Part shown: positions 30,465 through 38,869 of the stretch, piece by piece
How the letters are laid out: each line of letters opens with the position of its first letter
Numbering within the stretch: the first letter of the stretch is position 1
Source of the DNA: Bacillota bacterium
GTDB lineage: Bacteria > Bacillota > Halanaerobiia > B1SED10-174
DNA length: 42,632 nt
Direction: 5' to 3'
Assembly: GCA_007122335.1 (NCBI GenBank)
Contig: SKTZ01000036.1
Location: 1-42,632 of the forward strand
Translations under genes and position numbers: made by a program
Notes under the pieces: generated by a model
Told to the model about the DNA's origin: nothing
The model's database searches: none
The model's input: the letters and a program-made list of their open reading frames with translations, nothing else

Positions 30465-32889
30465 ATATACAGAGAGAGCCCAGAAAGTGCTAATGTTGGC
30501 GGAGAAAGAAGCCAGACGCTTAAACCATAATTATATAGGGACTGAGCACCTGCTTTTGGGATTGATCCAGGAGGGGCAGGGAGTAGCAGCGAAAGCCCTG
30601 CGGTCCATAGGCATCAACCTGGACCAGGTCCGCCAGAGCGTGGAAAGGTATGTGGGGGAAATGGAAGCAGGGCAGAATCCCGAGATTACCCTAACCCCCC
30701 GTTCCAAGAAAGTCTTGAATCTGGCCCTGGATGAAGCCCGCCAGTTAAACCACAATTATATAGGAACTGAACATCTTCTCCTGGGACTAATCAGGGAAGG
30801 TGAAGGAGTTGCAGCCAGAGTTTTAACCGAACTGGGAGCAGACCTGGAAACCCTGCGTAATGAAGTAATGAGCCACCTGGGGGGAGTTTCGGGAGAACAA
30901 CCTGCCCGGAGCCAGGCCAAAACCAATACCCCTACCCTGGATGAATTTAGCCGGGACCTCACCCAGCAAGCCCGGGACAATAAATTGGACCCGGTAATAG
31001 GTCGTTCCCGCGAGATCGAGCGGGTTATCCAGATATTGAGTCGGCGAACCAAAAATAACCCTGTTTTAATTGGGGAACCTGGAGTAGGGAAAACCGCAAT
31101 AGCCGAAGGCCTTGCCCAGAGAATTGTGGAAGGAAATGCTCCAGAAATTCTCCTGAACAAGAGGGTGATTCTGCTGGACCTGAGTGCCATAGTTGCCGGT
31201 TCCAAGTATCGGGGTGAATTTGAAAAGAGAATGAAGTCCGTAATGGAGGAAATCCGCCAGGCCGGAGACGTTGTATTATTTATCGATGAGCTGCATACCC
31301 TTGTTGGCGCGGGAGCTGCAGAGGGAGCAATAGATGCAGCCAACATTTTAAAACCGGCCCTGGCTCGAGGAGAACTGCAGTGTATTGGAGCGACAACCCT
31401 TGATGAATACCGCAAGTATATTGAAAAGGATTCCGCCCTGGAAAGGCGCTTCCAGTCAATACTCGTGGAGGAATCGACCCCTGAAGAAACAAAGAAAATC
31501 CTGGAAGGATTGAGAGATAACTACGAAGCCCACCACCGGGTAAAAATACTGGACTCTGCCATTGAAGCTGCAGTAAATCTTTCCCACCGTTATATCACAG
31601 CCCGTTATCTTCCCGACAAAGCAATTGACCTGATTGACGAGGCCGGTTCCAAGGTGAGGCTCAAAAAGAACACCAGGCCTCCGGAAATAAAGAGCCTGAA
31701 TGAAGAACTGGAAAAAGTCGAACATGAAAAGGAAGAAGCAATTCGCGCCCAGGAGTTTGAAAAAGCTGCTCAACTCCGGGACCAGGAGAGAAAACTAAAA
31801 GAAGAACTGGAAGAAAAGAAAGAAGCCTGGAACAAACAAAAAGGCCGGGATGAATTAACCGTTGACGAAGATGATATTGCCCAGATTGTCTCCCAGTGGA
31901 CGGGTATTCCGGTAACCAAACTCGCCAGCGAAGAAACCCAGAAACTGCTTCACCTGGAAGATGAGCTGCACAAGAGAGTAATCGGCCAGGATGAGGCAGT
32001 CACAGCGGTTTCGCGTGCTGTCCGGCGGGCCAGAGCAGGTTTAAAAGACCCGGGCCGCCCCATCGGTTCATTTATCTTCTTAGGGCCCACAGGTGTAGGT
32101 AAAACCGAACTGGCCAGGGCTCTGGCTGAAGCGCTTTTCAATGACGAAGATGCCCTGATTCGGATTGATATGTCCGAGTATATGGAAAAACATGCTGTAT
32201 CCCGCCTCGTTGGTTCTCCTCCGGGTTATGTAGGGCACGAAGAAGGGGGGCAACTAACTGAAAAGGTAAGAAGGCGTCCTTTCTCGGTGGTTCTGTTTGA
32301 TGAAATTGAGAAGGCTCACCCGGATGTGTTCAATATCCTGCTGCAGATTCTCGAGGATGGAAACCTGACTGATACCCACGGAAGAAGGGTTGACTTTAAA
32401 AATACTGTAGTAATTATGACCTCAAACGTTGGAGCAACCCTTATTGAAAAACAGGGGGGACTTGGGTTCCAGCCTGCTGATGTAGAAGAAGACGAAAAAC
32501 AACTTTACGAAAAAATGAAAGAAAAGGTCACCAGCGAACTTCGCCGGACCTTCCGGCCTGAATTCCTGAATCGGGTTGACGAAAGCATTGTTTTCCATGC
32601 CCTGAACCAAAAGCACATCGAGCAAATAGTGGACCTGATGCTGGAAGAACTCCAGGAACGTTTGAGCGAGCAAAAATTAAAACTGGAGGTAACTCCTGAG
32701 GCCAAGGGACACCTGGCTAAAGAAGGATTTGACAGGCAGTTTGGAGCCCGGCCTCTGAGGAGAACTATTCAGCGGTTAATTGAGCATCCCCTGGCAGACA
32801 AAGTTCTGGGTGGAGAATTCCAGCCAGGAGAAACAATCAAGGTAAAAATCGATGATGGTAAGATTAATTTTGATAAAAATAGTGCCTAG
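30454..32889 (+). CDS. clpC: ATP-dependent Clp protease ATPase subunit ClpC
   Basis: An 811-residue Hsp100 unfoldase that feeds proteins to ClpP. Order of domains: two N-terminal Clp repeats (1-145; [13 protein letters not shown] occurs twice), AAA1 with GEPGVGKT (about 208) and FIDELHTL, a middle coiled-coil with a UVR motif ([15 protein letters not shown], about 430-445) that meets McsB/MecA, AAA2 with GPTGVGKT (about 548), and the C-terminal D2-small domain. The frame starts earlier at 30436, but GGAGG is 8-9 bases before ATG 30454, where similarity begins ([10 protein letters not shown]). It overlaps mcsB by 11 bases. The CtsR operator controls it. Confidence 0.97.
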   Translation: MFGRYTERAQKVLMLAEKEARRLNHNYIGTEHLLLGLIQEGQGVAAKALRSIGINLDQVRQSVERYVGEMEAGQNPEITLTPRSKKVLNLALDEARQLNHNYIGTEHLLLGLIREGEGVAARVLTELGADLETLRNEVMSHLGGVSGEQPARSQAKTNTPTLDEFSRDLTQQARDNKLDPVIGRSREIERVIQILSRRTKNNPVLIGEPGVGKTAIAEGLAQRIVEGNAPEILLNKRVILLDLSAIVAGSKYRGEFEKRMKSVMEEIRQAGDVVLFIDELHTLVGAGAAEGAIDAANILKPALARGELQCIGATTLDEYRKYIEKDSALERRFQSILVEESTPEETKKILEGLRDNYEAHHRVKILDSAIEAAVNLSHRYITARYLPDKAIDLIDEAGSKVRLKKNTRPPEIKSLNEELEKVEHEKEEAIRAQEFEKAAQLRDQERKLKEELEEKKEAWNKQKGRDELTVDEDDIAQIVSQWTGIPVTKLASEETQKLLHLEDELHKRVIGQDEAVTAVSRAVRRARAGLKDPGRPIGSFIFLGPTGVGKTELARALAEALFNDEDALIRIDMSEYMEKHAVSRLVGSPPGYVGHEEGGQLTEKVRRRPFSVVLFDEIEKAHPDVFNILLQILEDGNLTDTHGRRVDFKNTVVIMTSNVGATLIEKQGGLGFQPADVEEDEKQLYEKMKEKVTSELRRTFRPEFLNRVDESIVFHALNQKHIEQIVDLMLEELQERLSEQKLKLEVTPEAKGHLAKEGFDRQFGARPLRRTIQRLIEHPLADKVLGGEFQPGETIKVKIDDGKINFDKNSA

Positions 32890-32892
32890 ATC

Positions 32893-32921
32893 TTGTAAGA
32901 GGGCGAAAAACTTGCTATAAT
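32893..32921 (+). promoter_or_regulatory. Sigma-A promoter of radA
   Basis: TTGTAA (32893-32898), a 17-base spacer with an extended-10 TGC, and TATAAT (32916-32921). It lies just after clpC and gives radA-disA their own transcript. An in-frame ATG at 32920 falls inside the -10 box. Confidence 0.88.
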
Positions 32922-32952
32922 GGAGAAGGACGAGAATATCGGGAGGCCCTCA

Positions 32953-34275
32953 ATGAAAAAGGGAAAAAATAGCTTTGTATGTAAGGAGTGTGGCTACAAG
33001 AGTATTAAGTGGCTGGGGCAGTGCAGTTCCTGCGGAGAATGGAACTCCTTTGTATCTACCAGTGAACTTTCTGGTCCTGTTAGCCAACCTAAATCAATAG
33101 ATGAAATAACCGGGGCCCGCGAAGAACGCCTCCCCTCCAGTATCGGAGAACTTGACCGTGTTCTGGGGGGAGGCCTGGTCCCCGGTTCTCTAATTTTAGT
33201 GGGAGGAGATCCGGGAATCGGCAAGTCAACCCTGCTTTTACAGGTAGCAGGGAGAATGACTTCGAATGGCCCGGTTCTTTATGTTTCGGGAGAAGAATCC
33301 CTGGGCCAGTTAAAATTAAGGGCCCAGAGGTTAAGTATTTCTGGAAATACCCTTAAGGTTCTTTCCCTTACCGACCTGGGGGCTCTTGATCAAATATTGC
33401 AGGACCTGGAACCGGGGATGGTTATTATTGATTCAATTCAAACGATGTCTTTTCCCCATATAGATTCCATGCCCGGAAGCGTTAGTCAAATCAGGGAAGT
33501 AGGCTCTTATTTCCTCCGTTATTCGAAAGAAAATGATGTTCCTGTTTTTCTTGTTGGTCATGTAACCAAAGATGGTTCCCTGGCCGGGCCGAAAATTTTG
33601 GAACACCTGGTTGACTGCGTCCTTTATTTCGAGGGAGATCAGCATTATTCCTTTCGGATTTTACGCAGCACGAAAAATCGCTTTGGCTCTGTTAATGAGG
33701 TGGGAGTTTTCCGCATGGAAAATGCTGGTTTGCTTGAGGTAGCAAATCCTTCCTCGATTTTTATTGAAGAAAGGCCAAAGCAGGCTCCCGGAAGCGCAAT
33801 TTTCCCTTCCATGGAGGGTAGCAGGCCGATAATGGTTGAGGTCCAGGCCCTGCTCTCACCGACTACTTTTGGACAACCGCAGAGGATGACGGCAGGGGTT
33901 GACCACAGGAGGGTTTCCATGCTGATGGCTGTCCTGGAAAAAAGGGCAGGGCTGGAAATAGGGTGGCAGGATGTTTATGTGAATGTCGCCGGAGGGATCC
34001 GGCTGAGCGAACCCGCTGCTGACCTTGCGGTTCTTGCTGCCATGGGCAGTTCTTTTTTGGAAAAGCCCATTCCCGATGACGTTATTCTTTGTGGGGAGAT
34101 TGGATTAACCGGCGAATTGAGAGGGGTTCCCCGCCTGGGGGAAAGATTACGTGAAGCAGAAAAAATGGGCCTGAGCAGAGCATTGTTACCTGCCAAGGCC
34201 CGGGTTGAAACCGGTATGGAAGTTGTCCCCCTGGCTTCAGTCCAGGAGTTGATCCAGTATCTTTTTGCTGAATAA
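32953..34275 (+). CDS. radA: DNA repair protein RadA (Sms)
   Basis: RadA is a RecA-like helicase for branch migration in recombination and repair. The 440-residue protein has a C4 zinc finger (Cys10, Cys13, Cys24, Cys27), Walker A GGDPGIGKST (about 90), the RadA-specific KNRFGSVNEVGVF motif, and a C-terminal Lon-like domain with GLTGELRGVPRLGERLREAEK. The ATG at 32920 lies in the promoter -10 box, and GGGAGG is 6 bases before ATG 32953, so the latter is the start. It precedes disA, whose product scans DNA and is controlled by RadA in Bacillus. Confidence 0.96.
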   Translation: MKKGKNSFVCKECGYKSIKWLGQCSSCGEWNSFVSTSELSGPVSQPKSIDEITGAREERLPSSIGELDRVLGGGLVPGSLILVGGDPGIGKSTLLLQVAGRMTSNGPVLYVSGEESLGQLKLRAQRLSISGNTLKVLSLTDLGALDQILQDLEPGMVIIDSIQTMSFPHIDSMPGSVSQIREVGSYFLRYSKENDVPVFLVGHVTKDGSLAGPKILEHLVDCVLYFEGDQHYSFRILRSTKNRFGSVNEVGVFRMENAGLLEVANPSSIFIEERPKQAPGSAIFPSMEGSRPIMVEVQALLSPTTFGQPQRMTAGVDHRRVSMLMAVLEKRAGLEIGWQDVYVNVAGGIRLSEPAADLAVLAAMGSSFLEKPIPDDVILCGEIGLTGELRGVPRLGERLREAEKMGLSRALLPAKARVETGMEVVPLASVQELIQYLFAE

Positions 34276-34296
34276 ATTTTAGGGAGGTGCGTATTT

Positions 34297-35385
34297 TTGG
34301 ATGAAAGGGGCATTGCCAATAAAGCCTTTTTGCCAATATTAAAACTGGTTGCCCCGGGGACTCCTTTGCGAGAAGGGTTAGAGAATATTCTGCGGGCCAA
34401 AACCGGTGCTCTTATTGCACTGGGTGACAGTGAAGAGCTTTTGGGTATTGTTGACGGGGGCTTTAACATAAATTGCGAATTAACCCCAGCCCGAATTTAC
34501 GAACTGGCCAAAATGGATGGTGCCATTCTTTTAAGCAAGGACGGGACCCGGATTCTGGTGGCAAATGCTCACCTGGTTCCTGACCCATCTCTGCCTACTG
34601 ATCAAACCGGCACCCGGCACAGGACTGCGGAGAGGGTTAGCAAGCAAACCAGGGACCTTGTTATTTCCATTTCCCAGAGGCGGGATATAATTTCCCTTTT
34701 TTACGGTGAAGAACACTACATTCTGGAAGACATAAGGGTGATCCTTACCAAGGCCAATCAGGCCCTGCAGACTCTGGAAAAGTACCGCAATGTACTTGAT
34801 CAGACAATTACCAACCTCAGCGCCCTTGAATTTGAAGATATGGTTACGGTTTCTGACGTTGTGCTCGTAGTTCAGCGCGCTGAAATGGTCCTTGATATCC
34901 AGAGAGAAATCGAGAGATATGTAAATGAGTTAGGTGATGAAGGTCGTTTAATAAGGATGCAGCTGGATGAGCTGGTTGCCAATGTCTGGGAAGAAACACT
35001 TATGATTATCCGAGATTACGGAATGGACGAAGAAGGAAACGAACCCGTGGATGCCGAAAGTATTCTTAATGAGCTCCTTGAATGGACCAGTGAGGATCTG
35101 GTTAATATGCCCAATATCAGTAAGATTCTTGGGCACGGTGGAAACATTTCCTCGCTGGAGAACCCTGTTTCTCCCAGGGGTTACCGTCTCCTGAGGAAAA
35201 TACCGCGCCTACCGCTCCCGGTAATAGAAAACCTCATCCAGGAGTTTGGTAGATTCCAGACCGTTTTAGGGGCCAGTATCGAAAAACTGGATGAGGTTGA
35301 TGGTATTGGTGAAGTCCGGGCCAAAGCCATAAAAGATGGCCTGCACCGGCTTAAAGAACAGGTCTTTTTGGACCGGCAAATTTAG
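34297..35385 (+). CDS. disA: Diadenylate cyclase DisA (DNA integrity scanning)
   Basis: DisA makes cyclic di-AMP from ATP and stops when it meets branched DNA. The 362-residue octameric protein shows the DAC domain motifs DGA (74-76) and RHR (107-109) at their usual places, a helical linker, and a C-terminal helix-hairpin-helix DNA-binding part (LDEVDGIGEVRAKAIKDGL, about 333-351). The start is TTG with GGGAGG 9 bases upstream; a nearby ATG is out of frame. It follows radA by 21 bases, and its end overlaps the convergent 139-residue protein gene by 4 bases. Confidence 0.97.
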   Translation: MDERGIANKAFLPILKLVAPGTPLREGLENILRAKTGALIALGDSEELLGIVDGGFNINCELTPARIYELAKMDGAILLSKDGTRILVANAHLVPDPSLPTDQTGTRHRTAERVSKQTRDLVISISQRRDIISLFYGEEHYILEDIRVILTKANQALQTLEKYRNVLDQTITNLSALEFEDMVTVSDVVLVVQRAEMVLDIQREIERYVNELGDEGRLIRMQLDELVANVWEETLMIIRDYGMDEEGNEPVDAESILNELLEWTSEDLVNMPNISKILGHGGNISSLENPVSPRGYRLLRKIPRLPLPVIENLIQEFGRFQTVLGASIEKLDEVDGIGEVRAKAIKDGLHRLKEQVFLDRQI

Positions 35386-35801
35386 CGAAGATTAAAAATG
35401 CCCAGAGTGGACATTCGGTTTAATTCTTTCTCCATTATTTCAGAAAGATTTAAGTTCAAAACATCACAAAGGGCCGCGAGATAAAAGAGAGTTTTCCCAA
35501 TCTCGTCCTCCAAAACTTCGCAACAATCTTCGCAAAGCCGTCCCGACAGGTGATTATCCATATACTCTTTCATCTGGGTGAAGCTAATATCATCTGGCAT
35601 TTGCTGTTTTTCAGCACTCACCTTTAAACAGCCGCAGCTGGTGATTGATTTAACTACTGCTCGGTTGGTTCTGCTTGATGCTTCCTGTAGCTTGGAAATA
35701 ATGTCCAAAACGCTCTGATGGCGGATAAGATACTGGGAAACAATGTCCTGGAAGCGACAACATAGCTCTTCCCTGGCAGTTTGATCCTTGGGATCTGTCA
35801 T
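35382..35801 (-). CDS. Conserved Clostridia protein next to disA (often labelled DUF1573)
   Basis: A 139-residue, mainly helical protein with many cysteines (EELCCRF, TSCGCLK, LCEDCCEVL). I recall close relatives next to disA/carD in Thermoanaerobacter-type genomes carrying a DUF1573 label, without known role. The C-terminal EIGKTLFYLAALCDVLNLNLSEI resembles the last helices of MazG-like nucleotide pyrophosphohydrolases, but the acidic metal motif is not evident. ATG 35801 has GAGGAGG 8 bases upstream; the longer frame to 35852 does not. It is the only minus-strand gene in this block and overlaps disA by 4 bases. Confidence 0.7.
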   Translation of the reverse strand: MTDPKDQTAREELCCRFQDIVSQYLIRHQSVLDIISKLQEASSRTNRAVVKSITSCGCLKVSAEKQQMPDDISFTQMKEYMDNHLSGRLCEDCCEVLEDEIGKTLFYLAALCDVLNLNLSEIMEKELNRMSTLGIFNLR

Positions 35802-35884
35802 TCTGATCTCCTCCTCGGGACGAATTAACTTTCTAATATCAATTATAGTCATTCCTTCGTTGCTTTGTCAAGTTAGCGGCTCGT

Positions 35885-35913
35885 TTGACCCCCGGGTGGG
35901 TTAGTGTTATAAT
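35885..35913 (+). promoter_or_regulatory. Sigma-A promoter of the carD gene
   Basis: TTGACC (35885-35890), a 17-base spacer ending in an extended-10 TG, and a perfect TATAAT (35908-35913). One of the strongest promoters in the window. Confidence 0.9.
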
Positions 35914-35945
35914 TATTAAGTATGATTTTTATGGAGGGGTTTTCC

Positions 35946-36428
35946 ATGTTTGAAGTTGGGGATAAGGTTGTCTACCCCATGCACGGGGCCGGGACAATAA
36001 CTGCGATAGAAGAAAAAGAATTTTTGGGTAAAACGAAAAGATATTATATCATGGAGATGCCCCTTGGTGATATGCGGGTTATGGTTCCCATGGATAAAGT
36101 GGATTCACTCGGCTTGCGATATATTATTTCTGCCGAAGAAGCCCGGGAAGTTCTGCGGGAACTCTGCCACGACCATGAGCAGGGAAGTAAAAACTGGAAC
36201 CGCCGCTATAGGGCTAATGTTGATAAGATTAAAACAGGAGATATATTTGCAGTAGGAGAAGTGGTCCGCAGTTTGAGCAGGAGAGAAATGGAAAAAGGCC
36301 TCTCTACAGGGGAAAAAAAGCTTTTAAGCAACGCGCGGCAGATTCTGGTTAGTGAACTTGTTCTTGCCCAGGAATCCTCTGAAGAAGATGTCCTCGAAGA
36401 ACTTGAAAAAATATTTGCTCTGGACTAA
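35946..36428 (+). CDS. CarD-family transcription regulator
   Basis: A 160-residue CarD/CdnL-type protein that binds the RNA polymerase beta subunit and stabilises open complexes at rRNA and housekeeping promoters. The N-terminal Tudor-like domain is clear (MFEVGDKVVYPMHGAGTITAIEE region, then RYYIMEMPLGDMRVMVP), with a helical C-terminal domain (NRRYRANVDKIKTGD...LSRREMEKGLSTGEKKLL) that contacts DNA. The frame begins at 35922, but GGAGGGG precedes ATG 35946, where similarity begins. It has a strong promoter and a probable terminator. Confidence 0.93.
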   Translation: MFEVGDKVVYPMHGAGTITAIEEKEFLGKTKRYYIMEMPLGDMRVMVPMDKVDSLGLRYIISAEEAREVLRELCHDHEQGSKNWNRRYRANVDKIKTGDIFAVGEVVRSLSRREMEKGLSTGEKKLLSNARQILVSELVLAQESSEEDVLEELEKIFALD

Positions 36429-36429
36429 A

Positions 36430-36460
36430 AAAGGCCTCAGTTTTTTCTGGCTTTTTTTTA
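36430..36460 (+). terminator. Probable terminator after carD
   Basis: AAAAGGCCTCAG, a T-rich loop, CTGGC and eight T. The stem is imperfect (CAG/CTG plus GCC/GGC with bulges) but sits just after the stop. Confidence 0.5.
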
Positions 36461-36572
36461 TCCATTTGACCAAAGAAAAGAGATTTGAAAAGAATTTAAA
36501 TCAATAAATTTTTGGACTGCCTGTCCTCAAAAGGAGGATTACCGCTAATGATTGGAAGGAGGTGAGGGCGAA

Positions 36573-37691
36573 TTGAAAGTCCTCAGGGCAATTTTCCGCC
36601 TGGTTTCTGCTCTTGTTGGAGCAAGTATCGGGCATCAGGTTTCCCTGATTTTTGCACCACCAGGAGAAGATGTCCTTTGGGCGCTGGCGGGAATTGAAAT
36701 CGGAAACATTCAGGTTTTTGGTATCATTTTGGGAGCATTGGTTGGTTTTATTATTTTCCCCCTTGGGGCGGAGCAAATTGTTAAAAGCCTTTTGCGCCTT
36801 GAAAAACACCTAGCTAAACTTCCTTCCCAGGAAATTGTGGCTGGTTCACTTGGACTAATAATTGGTTTATTAATAGGTTTATTAATAGTTTTTTCCTTTC
36901 CAATCGATGCTATTCCCACTTTTGGCATATATATTAGGTTATTTATTAATTTATTCACCGTTTACCTCGGGGTAAGTCTGGCCTTAAGGAAAAAGGAAGA
37001 AATAGCCGCTTTTTTTCGGCGGGTTCCTTCTCCCACGGTTCGCAAAACTGCCGAAAAAGAAGAGAGTTCCCCTCCAAAAATCCTCGATACAAGCGTAATA
37101 ATTGATGGGCGGATTGCGGATATTTGCCGGAGCGGTTTCCTGGAGGGAACCCTGGTTATTCCTGAATTTGTTCTGGAAGAACTCCGCCATATTGCAGATT
37201 CCTCTGATTTGCTCAAGAGAAACAGGGGGCGGCGGGGCCTGGATATTTTGAACCGGATTCAAAAGGACCTTGATGTCAAAGTAGAAATAATCGGTAAAGA
37301 TTTTGAAGATTTAAGTGAAGTTGACAGCAAACTGGTTAGGCTGGCCCAGAGCACTGGAGGGAAAATTCTTACCAATGACTTTAACCTCAACAAAGTTGCT
37401 GAACTTCAAGGAGTTGCAGTCCTGAATATTAATGAACTTGCCAATGCTGTGAAACCTGTTGTTCTTCCCGGTGAAGAAATGATGGTAAAAGTGGTTAAAG
37501 AAGGAAAAGAACAGGGACAGGGTGTTGCTTACCTTGATGACGGAACCATGATTGTTGTGGATGAAGGGAAGAAATATATTAATGAAGAACTGGAAGTTCT
37601 GGTAACCAGTATTCTCCAGACCGCAGCGGGTCGGATGATTTTCGCAAAACCCAAAAAGGACCATCTTGTGGAAAGGACCGTAAATCAATGA
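36573..37691 (+). CDS. yacL: PIN/TRAM-domain membrane protein (YacL family)
   Basis: A 372-residue membrane-bound PIN nuclease-like protein. Four hydrophobic helices fill residues 1-140 (GIILGALVGFIIFPLG, GLIIGLLIGLLIVFSF). A PIN domain follows, with ILDTSVIIDGRIADI, EFVLEELRHIAD and KILTNDFNLNKVA (acidic metal residues kept), then a C-terminal TRAM domain (KEGKEQGQGVAYLDDGTMIVV region). RNA is the likely target; the in vivo role is unknown. The start is TTG with AAGGAGGTGA 10 bases upstream. It is the first gene of a unit with ispDF and gltX, overlapping ispDF by 4 bases. Confidence 0.93.
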   Translation: MKVLRAIFRLVSALVGASIGHQVSLIFAPPGEDVLWALAGIEIGNIQVFGIILGALVGFIIFPLGAEQIVKSLLRLEKHLAKLPSQEIVAGSLGLIIGLLIGLLIVFSFPIDAIPTFGIYIRLFINLFTVYLGVSLALRKKEEIAAFFRRVPSPTVRKTAEKEESSPPKILDTSVIIDGRIADICRSGFLEGTLVIPEFVLEELRHIADSSDLLKRNRGRRGLDILNRIQKDLDVKVEIIGKDFEDLSEVDSKLVRLAQSTGGKILTNDFNLNKVAELQGVAVLNINELANAVKPVVLPGEEMMVKVVKEGKEQGQGVAYLDDGTMIVVDEGKKYINEELEVLVTSILQTAAGRMIFAKPKKDHLVERTVNQ

Positions 37692-38869
37692 AAGCTGCGG
37701 TAATTATCGCTGCTGCTGGAAAAGGGCAGCGGATGGGTTGCAAAAAACAATATTTATCAATAAAGGGCACGCCGATGCTGATCAGGGCCACTCAGCCCTT
37801 CACCGGATTGCCCTTTATTTCCCAGATAATAATATGTGTTCCCCGGGAAGATAAAGGGTGGGTGGAGCGAGAACTCCTTCCTCCCTTTTCTTTGCATCCA
37901 GCACCGGTGATCGTGGCCGGCGGGGAGACCAGGCAGGAAACCATTGCCCTGGCTCTGCAAGAACTGGACTCCGAGATTGATATTGTTCTAATCCATGACG
38001 GAGCCCGGCCGGATATATCAGAGCAGCTTGTACGAAAGGTTTACTCTGAAACAGGGGAAAAAGGCGCTGTGATTCCCGGAGTTCCGGCCCGGGATACGGT
38101 AAAAGTTATAAGCAGGGAAAAAAGAGTAGAAAAAACTCTGGACAGGGAAAGGCTTCGTCTTATCCAGACTCCCCAGGGTTTCCAAAAAAAACTGCTCATC
38201 GAGGCCTATAAAAAAGCAAAGGAATTTGGTTGGGAAGTAACTGATGATGCTGCAATAATGGAAAAAGCCGGCCATTCCGTTTTTATAATTCCCGGAGAGG
38301 AGAGGAATATTAAGGTGACCACCAGAGATGACCTCGACCTTTTCTTTCCCCGTGAGGAAGCGCGAACCGGGCTGGGAGTCGATATTCACCCCCTGGTCTT
38401 GGGTCGAAAATTAATACTCGGGGGGGTGTTGCTCCCGGGAGAAAAAGGATGTGGGGCTCACTCAGATGGAGATGTCCTCGTCCATGCTCTGATGGATGCT
38501 CTTTTGGGTGCCGCAGGACTCCCAGATATTGGCCATTTTTTCCCGGACACCGAGGAAAAATACCGGGGCGCAGACAGTATTAAACTTCTTGGGGAAGTTG
38601 CTGTGATTTTAAAAGAACAGGGCTGGCGTTTAAACAACGCGGATTGCACAGTCATTTTGGAAAAACCCAAAATTGCTCCGTATATTCAGAATATGAAGGA
38701 AAATATCGCTAAAACCCTGGGAGTTCCTACCCCAAGGATTGGAGTAAAGGCAACAACGGCAGAAAAACTTGGTTTTATCGGGAGGGGTGAGGGAGTTTTA
38801 GCCCAGGTAGTAGTTACAATTAATCGTGACGCGAAAGAGGGAGGTAATTCTGGTGAATGTGAGAGTTAG
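37688..38869 (+). CDS. ispDF: Bifunctional IspD/IspF (MEP isoprenoid pathway)
   Basis: A 393-residue fusion of two non-consecutive MEP-pathway enzymes. Residues 1 to about 225 are IspD (2-C-methyl-D-erythritol 4-phosphate cytidylyltransferase) with IIAAAGKGQRMG and HDGARPD. From about 233 it is IspF (2,4-cyclodiphosphate synthase) with GLGVDIHPLVLGRKLILGG, CGAHSDGDVLVHALMDAL (zinc ligands) and PDIGHFFPDTEEKYRGADS. Both halves look complete. The ATG overlaps the yacL stop (ATGA), and its end overlaps gltX by 17 bases. Separate ispD and ispF genes are the rule in Bacillus; fusions occur in several bacterial groups. Confidence 0.97.
   Translation: MKAAVIIAAAGKGQRMGCKKQYLSIKGTPMLIRATQPFTGLPFISQIIICVPREDKGWVERELLPPFSLHPAPVIVAGGETRQETIALALQELDSEIDIVLIHDGARPDISEQLVRKVYSETGEKGAVIPGVPARDTVKVISREKRVEKTLDRERLRLIQTPQGFQKKLLIEAYKKAKEFGWEVTDDAAIMEKAGHSVFIIPGEERNIKVTTRDDLDLFFPREEARTGLGVDIHPLVLGRKLILGGVLLPGEKGCGAHSDGDVLVHALMDALLGAAGLPDIGHFFPDTEEKYRGADSIKLLGEVAVILKEQGWRLNNADCTVILEKPKIAPYIQNMKENIAKTLGVPTPRIGVKATTAEKLGFIGRGEGVLAQVVVTINRDAKEGGNSGECES

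Noticed and set aside
30756-31415. 219-residue minus-strand ORF inside clpC
   Set aside because: Antisense shadow of a highly conserved gene; Ser/Arg-rich low-complexity composition and no ribosome site or family motif.
36858-36895. Tandem TTTATTAATAGG-like repeat
   Set aside because: It encodes the repetitive membrane helix IIGLLIGLLIV of YacL; explained by coding.
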